A stretch of 39,454 nucleotides of DNA from positions 1 to 39,454 of the forward strand of contig VEFU01000042.1 of assembly GCA_007679095.1 (NCBI GenBank). Direction: 5' to 3'. The position numbers and the translations under genes were made by a program. Of this stretch, positions 1-7,510 are shown in pieces (the stretch's first letter is position 1; the number at the start of each line of letters is the position of its first letter). Source of the DNA: Paenibacillus bovis. Its GTDB lineage: Bacteria; Bacillota; Bacilli; Bacillales; Bacillaceae_C. The notes beneath the pieces are model-generated. The model did not search any database and was not told where the DNA came from. It saw nothing but the letters and a program-made list of their open reading frames with translations.

Positions 1-167
1 TATGTTCCAATTGTGGTCATAAGCATAAAGACGTTAAAAACCTGGCTTTGCGTGAATGGACTTGCCCGAAATGTATGCGTTATCACCAAAGTCGTGATAT
101 TAACGCAAGTATAAATATTCGTAATGAAGCATTGCGATTAACCGCAGGAACTGCGGGGATAGCCTAA
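1..167 (+). CDS. tnpB: TnpB (IS200/IS605 OrfB) C-terminal fragment, clipped by window edge
   Basis: The frame beginning at base 3 reads a C-terminal TnpB tail: CSNCGHKH, then CPKC about 20 residues later, then RDINASINI, ending in TAA at 165-167. The paired CxxC motifs are the zinc ribbon inserted in the RuvC nuclease domain of this family, and the Asp of RDINA is the third RuvC catalytic acid. TnpB proteins are RNA-guided DNA nucleases encoded by IS200/IS605 elements; they help keep the element in place rather than move it. Only about 54 residues are inside the window, so integrity of the rest cannot be judged. The element's right end follows at once (to about 250). Confidence 0.85.
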   Translation, partial: CSNCGHKHKDVKNLALREWTCPKCMRYHQSRDINASINIRNEALRLTAGTAGIA

Positions 168-250
168 TCCATAATTAACCGATAGGTTAGTGTTCTTAGG
201 AATCCCCCACTTCAAACAGCTCATAAGAGAGTTAAGTGGCGGGTAGTTCA
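1..250 (+). mobile_element. IS200/IS605-family element, right end
   Basis: Downstream of the tnpB stop lies the imperfect hairpin expected at the right end of IS200/IS605 elements: 204-212 (CCCCCACTT) pairs with 234-243 (AAGTGGCGGG, one bulged base). The element appears to finish with TTCA at 247-250, because from 251 the sequence reads straight into an rsgA coding frame. These elements have no terminal inverted repeats and make no target duplication, consistent with what is seen. The left end is outside the window. Confidence 0.8.
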
Positions 251-266
251 AATAGAGTATTAACAG
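120..266 (+). ncRNA. putative TnpB guide RNA (omega/reRNA) 3' portion
   Basis: In this family the guide RNA is taken from the 3' end of tnpB through the right-end hairpin, and the bases just beyond the element act as guide. Here that places the scaffold over the tnpB tail and hairpin 204-243, with the guide beginning near 251, inside the rsgA remnant. The exact ends are inferred from family knowledge and not seen as signals; only the hairpin and element boundary are visible. Confidence 0.3.
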
Positions 267-1209
267 AATCAGATGAAGTATTAGCCGAAGTATCTGGGAA
301 ATATCGTTTTCATGCTACTGAACGTGGCGACTTCCCGTCTGTAGGGGATTGGGTTGTATTGTCTGTGCGACCTGAAGAAGGAAAGGCAACCATTCATGCG
401 ACGTTATCACGTAAAAGTAAATTTTCTAGAAAAGTGGCTGGAAATACAACGGAAGAACAGATTGTGGCAGCAAATGTAGATGTTGTGTTTATTGTTGCAG
501 CACTAAATGCAGACTTTAATGTTCGAAGGCTTGAAAGATATATATTAACAACCTGGGAAAGTGGAGCAAATCCAGTCATTGTTCTCAGTAAGGCGGATTT
601 ATGTGAAAATATCGCTGATAAAGTACGAGAAGTTGAGCTGATTGCAATGGGGGTACCTATCCATGTTGTGAGTGTAGAAACAATGTTAGGTATAGATGAG
701 CTTCATGTCATGGATATATAAAACCAGGAAAAACAATCGCATTACTTGGTTCATCTGGGGTAGGTAAATCAACATTAATAAATTATTTTGCTGGAAAAGA
801 GATGTTGAAAACTGGTTCTATACGGACAGATGATGACAAGGGACGACATACGACGACACATCGTGAGTTGCTCGTGTTAGATCAAGGTGGAATTTTGATT
901 GATACACCAGGGATGAGGGAGTTACAACTGTGGGAGACTGAAGCGGGATTAAGCCAAGGTTTTGCAGATGTCGAAGAGTTAGCAAGCCAATGTAAATTTA
1001 GGGATTGTCGACATAATGCGGAACCTGGATGTGCAGTGAGGCAAGCGATTGAAAATGGCAACCTTGATGAAAAACGCTATGAAAGTTATGTGAAACTGCA
1101 GAAAGAATTAGCTTATTTTGAACGAAAAGAAGATAAATACTTGGAGCTCGAAGAAAGAGATAAGTGGAAAAAGCTAACAATGGCGCAAAGAAGAAGAAAA
1201 TTAAAATAA
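251..1209 (+). pseudogene. rsgA: rsgA-like ribosome biogenesis GTPase, broken by IS insertion and a frameshift
   Basis: The frame reads an RsgA/YloQ-type circularly permuted GTPase: an OB-fold part (EVSGKYRF, VGDWVVL), then G4 (LSKADLC), G1 (GSSGVGKST, about 753-779), G3 (DTPGMREL) and the C-terminal zinc site (CKFRDCRH..PGC). The family matures the 30S subunit. Two lesions are visible. The N-terminal roughly 25-40 codons are replaced by the IS200/IS605 right end, so the only start (GTG at 236) lies in IS sequence. The frame also changes near 700-725: the upstream frame ends at TAA 719-721, while the Walker A segment and the rest (to 1209) are in another frame, fitting a one-base deletion. 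It resembles the longer (about 350-residue) second RsgA type found in some bacilli, so a functional paralogue probably exists elsewhere. Confidence 0.85.
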
Positions 1210-1212
1210 TGA

Positions 1213-1252
1213 ATACACGGGCTGGTTAATACACCAGTCCGTGTATTTTTTG
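1213..1252 (+). terminator. Rho-independent terminator after rsgA remnant
   Basis: Arms ATACACGGGCTGGT (1213-1226) and ACCAGTCCGTGTAT (1233-1246) pair over 14 positions with one G-T wobble, followed by TTTTTT. Confidence 0.8.
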
Positions 1253-1277
1253 CGTTTTAAGCGTTTTTATTTGATAA

Positions 1278-2164
1278 TATATTTATACGTACCATGAAGA
1301 TCGGGATAATGAATCATATTATATTGAAAAACTTTTGGTAGGTGAGGTAAACGATTTCCAACTAGAGAAACGTTTAATTCATAAGGATGGGCACATTATC
1401 TGGGGGTTATTAAGTGTTTCATTAGTAAGAGATGAAGATGGAGATCCTCTGTATTTTGTTAGTCAAGTACAAGATATTTCAGAAAGAAAACGAGCAGAAG
1501 AATTTATGAATAATTCGGAGAAGCATACTGTTGCAGGCCAATTAGCAGCAGGAATTGCCCATGAGATTCGAAATCCATTAACAGCTATTAAAGGCTTTTT
1601 TCAAATTATGGAGCATGAATTTACAGATAAAAAATGTACTTTGAAGTGATTAATACGGAAATGGAGCGTATAGAAACAATATTAAATGAATTACTTGTAC
1701 TCTCAAAGCCACAAAAAACAAATTATAAACAAAAAAACATCACTACTATTTTACATCATGTGACAACACTACTAAAGACACAAACAAATCTCCATAATAT
1801 AGAAATTACAGAACGTATCGATTCCAATTTACCCCCTATTTATTGTGATGAAAACCAATTAAAACAAGTCTTTATAAACTTTCTAAAAAATTCAATAGAA
1901 GCAATGGATAGTGGAGGTAGAATACATATTGAAGTTAGTAAGATGGAAACGAGTATGCTACTTGTCCGCTTTAAAGATGAAGGACCAGGAATACCAGATC
2001 ACGTACTGAAGCGAATTGGTGAGCCCTTCTTTACTACAAAGGAAAATGGAACTGGTTTAGGCATCATGATTTGCAAGCAAATTATTGAGAATCATAGAGG
2101 GAATATGCATATAGAAAGTGGTCCACTAGGTACAATCGTGGAAGTAGAATTGCCGATATTTTAA
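1278..2164 (+). pseudogene. PAS-domain sensor histidine kinase, truncated and frameshifted
   Basis: The first frame (open from 1278, just after a TAA at 1275) encodes the second half of a PAS domain, with QLEKRLIHKDGHI and SQVQDISERKRAEE, followed by a HisKA H-box, HEIRNPLTAIKGF, whose His would be phosphorylated. The frame stops at 1649; the correct continuation, YFEVINTEMERIE.. through the ATPase domain, is in another frame from about 1634 to 2164. It shows an N box (QVFINFLKNSIEAM), G1 (DEGPGIP), F box (PFFTTKENGTG) and G2 (GLGIMI). The switch falls at a run of six A (near 1629-1634); one more A would restore DKKMYFEV. The sensor N-terminus and start are missing. The kinase resembles the KinA/B/C/E sporulation-type group, but its signal is unknown. 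Either a decayed gene or, for the A-run only, a sequencing error. Confidence 0.8.
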
Positions 2165-2170
2165 AGGATG

Positions 2171-2208
2171 AAAGGGTGTTGTATATATAATTACAACACC
2201 CTTTTAGT
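2171..2208. terminator. bidirectional terminator between kinase remnant and ydcF-like gene
   Basis: AAAGGGTGTTGTA (2171-2183) pairs with TACAACACCCTTT (2192-2204), with T- or A-rich flanks on both sides. It lies between two convergent genes and can serve both. Confidence 0.75.
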
Positions 2209-2219
2209 ATTTTAGATTT

Positions 2220-2801
2220 CTACTTTCCAAATATATAAGTTTTTACTAAAGCAAATCGTTCGCGGACGTTTAATTGGAAACTTACGACATCAGGAGTTTC
2301 GGCTGCAACTACATCTGCTTCAAGCCCAAGATTACTTGCTATTTTCTTTGCCCTTGCAAGGTGATAATCGCTTGTGATGATGGTAATACTATCTGTTGAA
2401 TCAGGTATTAATTTTTTGGAAAAAAGGATATTTTCATAGGTGGAAGTCGACTTATCCTCTATAATGAGTCGTTCTTCATCTATTCCGTAATCAATAAGGA
2501 ATCTTTTCATTGCCTCTGCTTCTGTAATTTGTTCGCCAGAACCTTGTCCACCTGATAAAATTAAATGGACATGAGGATTATCCATTGCATAATGCAAGGC
2601 AGCATTTAGACGATAACGTAACGAGAGGGATGGCGATTCTCCATCAACTTTCGCTCCAAGAATAATGGCGTACTCGTTTTTTCCACGTGCTTCGGGAAAT
2701 TTCCCGCTTTTGATCATTTCTCCTGTCATCATCCAAAAACCGACAATAAGAACGATAATAATTAATAATATGATGATTATTTTTTTCAACGTTTCCACCA
2801 C
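2220..2801 (-). CDS. YdcF/SanA/ElyC-like DUF218 envelope protein
   Basis: A 193-residue protein with one N-terminal membrane segment (about residues 7-26) followed by a DUF218 fold: AIILGAKV near 45, an ILSGGQGSGEQITEAEAM block, STSTYENILF, and ITIITSDYHLARA. The family includes E. coli SanA, ElyC and YdcF and is linked to cell-envelope and lipid-carrier functions, but the biochemical activity is not settled. The topology suggests a membrane anchor with the domain outside. It is transcribed away from the Moco operon (divergent, 75 bp between starts) and ends at the shared terminator 2171-2208. Length is normal for the compact form. Confidence 0.8.
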   Translation of the reverse strand: MVETLKKIIIILLIIIVLIVGFWMMTGEMIKSGKFPEARGKNEYAIILGAKVDGESPSLSLRYRLNAALHYAMDNPHVHLILSGGQGSGEQITEAEAMKRFLIDYGIDEERLIIEDKSTSTYENILFSKKLIPDSTDSITIITSDYHLARAKKIASNLGLEADVVAAETPDVVSFQLNVRERFALVKTYIFGK

Positions 2802-2876
2802 ACATTTCTTCTGACTAGTATTTTAAGAATAACGTATTTATTTCTAATAGTAAATCAATTAAAGGAGCCGTATTAG

Positions 2877-3458
2877 GTGATAACGATTATTTTAGCTGGA
2901 GGAAATTCAAGCAGAATGCGCCAAAATAAAGCGCTTATGAAGATAAATGGGGAAAGAGTAATTGATCGACTAGTAGCAGAGTTTGACGAAATATCGGAAG
3001 AAATCTTTCTAATTGCAAAGGATGTCGCTCCATATGAAAATTTGTCGGTAAACATTCTACAAGATGATGTAAACTATAGAGGACAAGGTCCACTTGCTGG
3101 ATTTTGGACCGCAATGTCAATGATAAAAACAGGTCCTTGCCTTGTAGTAGCATGTGATATGCCGTTTGCAACGAAAGAATTAGGACAAGCACTCATTCAT
3201 AAGTTGATAGAAAGTAAGGGTGACGCAGTAATGCCTGTTGTGAATGGGCAACAGCATCCATTATTTGCTGCATACGACGCTACAATTGCAGACAAAGTAA
3301 AGCTAAACTTAGATAAAGGAAAGAGATCCGTTCATTCATTATTAGATACTATTGAGGTGAACTATTTTCAGTTACCTACAGAAGCTCATGATGTTTGGAA
3401 TATGAATACGCAGGAAGATTACATACAAGCATTGAAAATAGTGGAAGGGAAAGAATAA
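2877..3458 (+). CDS. mobA: molybdenum cofactor guanylyltransferase
   Basis: MobA attaches GMP from GTP to molybdopterin-bound Mo, giving the guanine dinucleotide form of the cofactor; it acts in the cytoplasm. The 193-residue protein opens with the nucleotidyltransferase loop LAGGNSSRMRQNKAL (residues 6-20), then GPLAGFW and the metal-binding ACDMPF, all in the expected order and spacing. The start is a GTG at 2877 with AAAGGAG at 2861-2867. It is first in a tightly packed run with moaE (1-base gap), moaD and moeB. In some bacteria proteins of this size act as the cytidylyltransferase MocA; sequence alone does not exclude that. Confidence 0.85.
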   Translation: MITIILAGGNSSRMRQNKALMKINGERVIDRLVAEFDEISEEIFLIAKDVAPYENLSVNILQDDVNYRGQGPLAGFWTAMSMIKTGPCLVVACDMPFATKELGQALIHKLIESKGDAVMPVVNGQQHPLFAAYDATIADKVKLNLDKGKRSVHSLLDTIEVNYFQLPTEAHDVWNMNTQEDYIQALKIVEGKE

Positions 3459-3459
3459 C

Positions 3460-3924
3460 ATGAACTGCGAAATTACACGAGAACCAATTAAAATAGAGGA
3501 TGTGTACGAGAAAGTAGTCCGCAGAGAAGCTGGTGCGGTGACATTGTTTATTGGTACAGTCCGCGAGTTAACTCATGGAAAGAAAACACTATACCTAGAA
3601 TACGAAGCATATGAAGCAATGGCAGTTAAGAAAATGGAGCAAATTGTATCAGAAATGAAAAAGCGTTGGCCTGACGTAGAAGCAACAATCATTCACCGGA
3701 TTGGCCGCTTAGAAATTACGGATATTGCAGTTGCCATAGCTGTTTCTTCTCCACATCGACCAGAGGCATATGAGGCAAATCGTTATGCGATCGAACGAAT
3801 CAAGGAAATAGTCCCGATTTGGAAAAAAGAACATTGGGAAGACGGAGAAGAGTGGATAGGTAATCAACAAGGAACAAAAGCTTATTTAGGAGGAAAACCA
3901 GAGGAGGAAGATTTGCGTGAATAA
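3460..3924 (+). CDS. moaE: molybdopterin synthase catalytic subunit
   Basis: MoaE is the large subunit of molybdopterin synthase, which moves sulfur from the MoaD thiocarboxylate onto precursor Z (cPMP). The 154-residue protein has the GAVTLFIGTVRE opening, LEYEAYEAMA, the HRIGRLEI segment and VSSPHRPEAYEA. The C-terminal KEIVPIWKKEHWEDG carries the lysines typical of the active site. The start ATG follows mobA after one base, with GGAAGGG upstream. Its 3' end overlaps moaD by 8 bases, fitting translational coupling of the two subunits. Confidence 0.92.
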   Translation: MNCEITREPIKIEDVYEKVVRREAGAVTLFIGTVRELTHGKKTLYLEYEAYEAMAVKKMEQIVSEMKKRWPDVEATIIHRIGRLEITDIAVAIAVSSPHRPEAYEANRYAIERIKEIVPIWKKEHWEDGEEWIGNQQGTKAYLGGKPEEEDLRE

Positions 3925-4144
3925 GGTAATGTTATTTGCTCATTTAAAAGAAACAGCAGGAAATAGTACTTTACAGGTAGACGCAACTGGAAAAACAGTA
4001 GCCGAAATCCGCAATCTATTGTCACCGAAGCTAGGTGATTTAGAAGGCGTTATGGTTGCAGTGAATGAAGAGTTTGCCACGGAAGATTATATGATTGCAG
4101 CGGATGATGTAATCGCCTTAATTCCCCCTGTTAGTGGAGGGTGA
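3917..4144 (+). CDS. moaD: molybdopterin synthase sulfur-carrier subunit
   Basis: MoaD is the ubiquitin-like small subunit; its C-terminal Gly is adenylated by MoeB and then thiocarboxylated. The 75-residue protein ends in PPVSGG, the expected Gly-Gly tail. The start is a GTG at 3917, inside the end of moaE, preceded by GAGGAGG with about nine bases of spacing. Next comes moeB, its activating enzyme, five bases downstream. Confidence 0.92.
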   Translation: MNKVMLFAHLKETAGNSTLQVDATGKTVAEIRNLLSPKLGDLEGVMVAVNEEFATEDYMIAADDVIALIPPVSGG

Positions 4145-4148
4145 GGAA

Positions 4149-5171
4149 ATGGATAGAGAAAGATACTCACGGCAAATATTATTTAAACCAATCGGCGATA
4201 AGGGACAGAATGAGATAAGTTCAAAACATGTACTAATTCTTGGGGTTGGTGCACTTGGGACTCATACAGCTGAGACACTTGCTAGAGCTGGCGTCCGCAA
4301 AATCACGATTATCGACCGAGATTATGTAGAAATGAGTAATTTGCAACGGCAACATTTATATACAGAAACAGATGCGTTGGAAAGATGGCCGAAAGCAGAA
4401 GCGGCAAAAGATAAGTTAAAGCGTATTAATAGTTCAGTAGATATTGAGGCAATCGTCGGCCACGCAGATGCAGATCTGTTAGAATCGATTATGGACGATG
4501 TTGATTTACTTATGGATGGGACTGATAATTTCGATGCTCGTTTTCTATTAAATGACTTAGCCCATAAGTACAACATTCCATATATTTTTGGATCATGTGT
4601 CGGGAGCTTCGGTATGACGTTTTCCATCATTCCAGGTGTAACTCCATGTTTGCAATGTCTGTTAAAAAGACTACCTTTACAGGGGCAAACATGTGATACA
4701 GTAGGCATTATCGCACCTACCGTACAAATGGTTACCGCACAACAAAGTGCCGAAGCATTAAAAATTTTATCTGGAAACAATGAGGCAGTGAGGAAGACAT
4801 ATGTTTCCTTTGATCTTTGGGAAAATGACTATTTATCTTTAAAGGCTGGAGCACTGAAAGACCCAGACTGTCATACATGCGGCCCAAGTCCTACATATCC
4901 TTACTTACAAAAAGATGCAGAAATGAAAGTAGCTGTCCTTTGTGGCAGAAATACCGTGCAAATAAGACCAGCTTCTGGAAAGACGCTTACGTTAGAACAG
5001 TTAACCAAGAGATGGCGTGAAGCCGGCTATGAGGTTAGTGGCAATCCTTTTCTTGTTTCCGTCATAAAAGAAGGAACACGAGTTGTCTTTTTTAAAGATG
5101 GACGTGCGCTTGTCCATGGTACTAATAATCAAGTAGAAGCAAGAAAGGTATACCATTCGTTAGTAGGTTAA
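4149..5171 (+). CDS. moeB: MoeB/ThiF-type adenylyltransferase (MoaD activating)
   Basis: An E1-like enzyme that would adenylate the MoaD C-terminus. With the ATG at 4149 (GGAGGG at 4136-4141, good spacing) it has 340 residues; a GTG at 4134 is less likely. Visible features are the nucleotide loop LGVGALG (31-37), DRDYVEMSNLQRQ (57-68), DGTDNFDARF (123-132), a TC pair at 181-182, and two zinc CxxC pairs, C167/C170 and C241/C244. A C-terminal tail of about 90 residues follows, also present in bacillar MoeB/ThiF proteins. Similar enzymes serve ThiS; the moaE-moaD context argues for Moco. Other Moco genes (moaA, moaC, moeA, mogA) are not in this window. Confidence 0.87.
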   Translation: MDRERYSRQILFKPIGDKGQNEISSKHVLILGVGALGTHTAETLARAGVRKITIIDRDYVEMSNLQRQHLYTETDALERWPKAEAAKDKLKRINSSVDIEAIVGHADADLLESIMDDVDLLMDGTDNFDARFLLNDLAHKYNIPYIFGSCVGSFGMTFSIIPGVTPCLQCLLKRLPLQGQTCDTVGIIAPTVQMVTAQQSAEALKILSGNNEAVRKTYVSFDLWENDYLSLKAGALKDPDCHTCGPSPTYPYLQKDAEMKVAVLCGRNTVQIRPASGKTLTLEQLTKRWREAGYEVSGNPFLVSVIKEGTRVVFFKDGRALVHGTNNQVEARKVYHSLVG

Positions 5172-5192
5172 TGGAAGAGAGGCCTGAATGGA

Positions 5193-6124
5193 GTCACGAC
5201 GTGTTCCGCGGAAAAACTTCTACTAATGGTTGAGAGGTAGCATGTCACGACGTGTTCCGTGAAAAAAGCCTCTCACATTAGTCGAGAGAGAACATGTAAC
5301 GACGTATTTTGTAATGAAAGCATCTCTTAATGGTCGAGAGAATGCTTGTCACGACGTATTCCGTGGAAAAAACCTCTCATATTAGTCGAGAGAGCATGTA
5401 ACGACGTATTTTGTGATGAAAGCATCTCTCAATGGTCGAGAGAATGCTTGTCACGACGTATTCCGTGGAAAAAGCCTCTCCTAATGGTTGAGATAATGCA
5501 TGTTACGACGTGTTCTGTGATAAAAGCATCTATGAATGGTCGAGAGAATACATATCACGACGTATTCCGTGGAAAAAGCCTCTCCAAATGGTTGAGAGAG
5601 ATCTTGTCACGACGTATTCCGTGGAAAAAGCCTCTCCAAATGGTCGAGAGAGAGTTTGTCACGACGTATTCTGTGATGAAAGCATCTCTCAATGGTTGAG
5701 AGAGATCTTGTCACGACGTATTCCGTGGAAAAAGCCTCTCCTAATGGTCGAGAGAGAGCATGTCACAACGTATTCCGCGGAAAAAGCTTCTCCTAATGGT
5801 CGAGAGAATGCTTGTCACGACGCATTCCGTGATAAAAGCCTCTCCTAATAGTTGAGAGAGAGCATGTCACAACGTATTCCGCGGAAAAAGCCTCTCCTAA
5901 TGGTTGAGAGAGAGTATGTCACGACGCATTCTGTGATGAAAGCATCTCTCAATGGTCGAGAGAACGCTTGTCACGACGCATTCCGTGATAAAAGCCTCTC
6001 TCAATGGTCGAGAGAACGCTTGTCATGACGCAATCTGTGATAAAAACCTCTCATATTAGTCGATAGAGAACATATCACGACGTATTCCGTGATAAAAGCA
6101 TCTCTCAATGTTCGAGAGAACGCT
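5193..6124. repeat. tandem array 1: 18 units of about 52 bp
   Basis: Directly downstream of moeB lie about 18 imperfect head-to-tail units, each 52 bp (one is 50). A unit runs GTCACGACGTATTCCG-TGGAAAAAG, then CCTCTC-CTAATGGT-CGAGAGA, then a short variable link. Two unit types alternate: one with TTCCGTGGAAAAAGCC, the other with TTCTGTGATGAAAGCA. Each unit has a short inverted repeat, CTCTC-N9-GAGAG, and several contain the palindrome TTCCGCGGAA. The period is not a multiple of three and reading frames through it are short and in several phases, so it is judged non-coding. The remaining 6125-6239 up to the next gene shows no recognised signal. Confidence 0.9.
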
Positions 6125-6239
6125 CTCCATAACCCGTTTAGAAAGAAAAGCATGCGTGGTAGCTCCCTCTAACCTAGCAACGGATAAAAAGACATACATA
6201 ATACGGAAGAAAACATTCAAATAACGAAAGGATTTTGAC

Positions 6240-7025
6240 ATGGTTAGTTCATTTACGATTACTTCCATCATCATTTCATTATTAATTACAATTGGAACAC
6301 CGATAGCACTGTTCATTATTTTTAGAAAAAGATTTCAAATTTCCATCCCAGTGTTACTCATTGGGGCAGCAACTTTTTTCATATTTGCACAAATGTTAGA
6401 GGGAATTGCTCATAATTTTATCCTTTTTAATAATGGGACGATGAGGGGATGGGCTGAAAACCCGTGGTTATATATGCTTTACGCAGGTTTAATGGCCGGG
6501 ATCTTTGAGGAAACTGGTAGGTTCGTAGTGATGAAGTATGCGCTAAAGACTAGTAGACAATGGAAGGACGGACTTTCTTTTGGTCTTGGTCATGGTGGAG
6601 CAGAGGCGATTGTACTTGTAGGACTTAATAGTATCATTATGCTTGTTTTTGCTTTCATGATTAATAGCGGGTCATTCGATGCACTATTTACGGACAATCA
6701 AATGAAAGAAGCTCTTACACCGATAAAGGAACAGTTAACAGGTGATTCTGGGGGATTAATTTTATTAGGTGGAATTGAGAGGTTAGCAGCAATGTCGATA
6801 CAGCTAGGACTTTCCATCCTAGTCATGTACGCAATTGTTAGTAAGCAGATGAAATATTTTATTTTTGCGATATTGATACATGCTGTTATTGACTTCCCTG
6901 TAGCATTATATCAAGTAAAAGTAATAGAAAATATTTATGTATTGGAAGCTTTGATTGTGGTATTTGCAGTGGGTGCGATTGTGTGGATAGCGAAATCAAG
7001 AAAGCTCTTTGTACATGAAAAATAA
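6240..7025 (+). CDS. YhfC-family intramembrane protease-like protein
   Basis: A 261-residue protein with about seven hydrophobic segments. The family (DUF2324, YhfC) is related to CPBP/CAAX-type glutamic intramembrane proteases. The expected polar residues inside membrane segments are present: FEETGRF (E90, E91), GLGHGGAEA (H118, E122), and a late LIHAVID near residue 223. Substrate and role are unknown. The start ATG is preceded by AAAGGA. It stands alone, downstream of the long tandem array and ending at its own terminator, so no partner gene can be inferred. Confidence 0.75.
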   Translation: MVSSFTITSIIISLLITIGTPIALFIIFRKRFQISIPVLLIGAATFFIFAQMLEGIAHNFILFNNGTMRGWAENPWLYMLYAGLMAGIFEETGRFVVMKYALKTSRQWKDGLSFGLGHGGAEAIVLVGLNSIIMLVFAFMINSGSFDALFTDNQMKEALTPIKEQLTGDSGGLILLGGIERLAAMSIQLGLSILVMYAIVSKQMKYFIFAILIHAVIDFPVALYQVKVIENIYVLEALIVVFAVGAIVWIAKSRKLFVHEK

Positions 7026-7029
7026 AAGA

Positions 7030-7060
7030 AGGAGTCTCTCGTTTGCAGAGACTCCTCGTT
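7030..7060. terminator. terminator between yhfC-like gene and stress protein gene
   Basis: AGGAGTCTCT (7030-7039) pairs perfectly with AGAGACTCCT (7047-7056). It lies between convergent genes and is likely used in both directions; the T-run is weak. Confidence 0.65.
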
Positions 7061-7064
7061 ATTC

Positions 7065-7385
7065 CTAGCGGTTAGCTACAACTACTAGCTTTCCAGTATC
7101 TAGTACACTTTCATATCTTTCAGCTTCTTCTGCTGTTAAGCCAACAGCTTCGAACTTGGCACGCAGTTCATCGCCTCGAGTTCGAAAAACATTTTGAACC
7201 GCATCAAAAAATCCTTGTTCCTCCAAGCCGACAGACGCGGTATTTGTGGCATCTGTTAAATCGTTGGAACGTCTCTCCCCATGTGCAAAGATATATATAT
7301 TATCGTGAATATAACCTTGGGAAAGTAGTTCGTCGATAACTCGTGTTGCTTCTAAGCCATTTTCGCAAATTTGTACTGTATTCAT
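7065..7385 (-). CDS. general stress protein, YflT/GSP17M family
   Basis: A 106-residue acidic soluble protein starting MNTVQICENGLEATRVIDEL, with a small alpha/beta YflT domain (about residues 3-70) and the family's FDAVQNVFRTRGDELR segment. B. subtilis relatives belong to the sigma-B general stress regulon; biochemical role unknown. AAGGAGG precedes the ATG. A plausible sigma-B promoter lies upstream (7433-7457, minus strand), which agrees with the family. Convergent with the gene before it and divergent from ywdI. Confidence 0.8.
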   Translation of the reverse strand: MNTVQICENGLEATRVIDELLSQGYIHDNIYIFAHGERRSNDLTDATNTASVGLEEQGFFDAVQNVFRTRGDELRAKFEAVGLTAEEAERYESVLDTGKLVVVANR

Positions 7386-7432
7386 AACAATAACTCCTCC
7401 TTAGGTTAAAATAGGGATGTTACATTATGTAT

Positions 7433-7457
7433 ATAACCGAATTTTGGACGAGCAAAC
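7433..7457 (-). promoter_or_regulatory. possible sigma-B-type promoter for the stress protein
   Basis: On the minus strand GTTTGC (7457-7452) and GGTTAT (7438-7433) are separated by 13 bases, close to the sigma-B pattern GTTTAA-N12-15-GGGTAT. Two mismatches, so tentative. Confidence 0.4.
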
Positions 7458-7460
7458 ATG

Positions 7461-7489
7461 TTGGGGAAAATGAAGTTTGAAAATATAAT
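7461..7489 (+). promoter_or_regulatory. sigma-A-type promoter for ywdI
   Basis: TTGGGG (7461-7466), 17 bases, then TATAAT (7484-7489), followed 21 bases later by the ywdI start. It lies back to back with the possible sigma-B promoter of the divergent gene. Confidence 0.6.
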
Positions 7490-7510
7490 GGGACGATAGG
7501 AGGTAATGTA

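Noticed and set aside
394-579. Minus-strand frame opposite rsgA
   Set aside because: Shadow of the rsgA frame; no ribosome site and no recognisable protein.
5346-5848. Plus-strand frames through array 1
   Set aside because: They change phase with the 52-bp period, lack ribosome sites and are explained by the repeat.
5193-6124. CRISPR array
   Set aside because: Units are directly adjacent with no unique spacers of constant length, and no cas gene is present. The same holds for arrays 2 and 3.
6150-6200. preQ1-like riboswitch before the yhfC-like gene (ATAAAAAGAC tail)
   Set aside because: The A-rich tail is suggestive, but the G-rich P1 arm and the UUCUAGC-ACCC core do not match.
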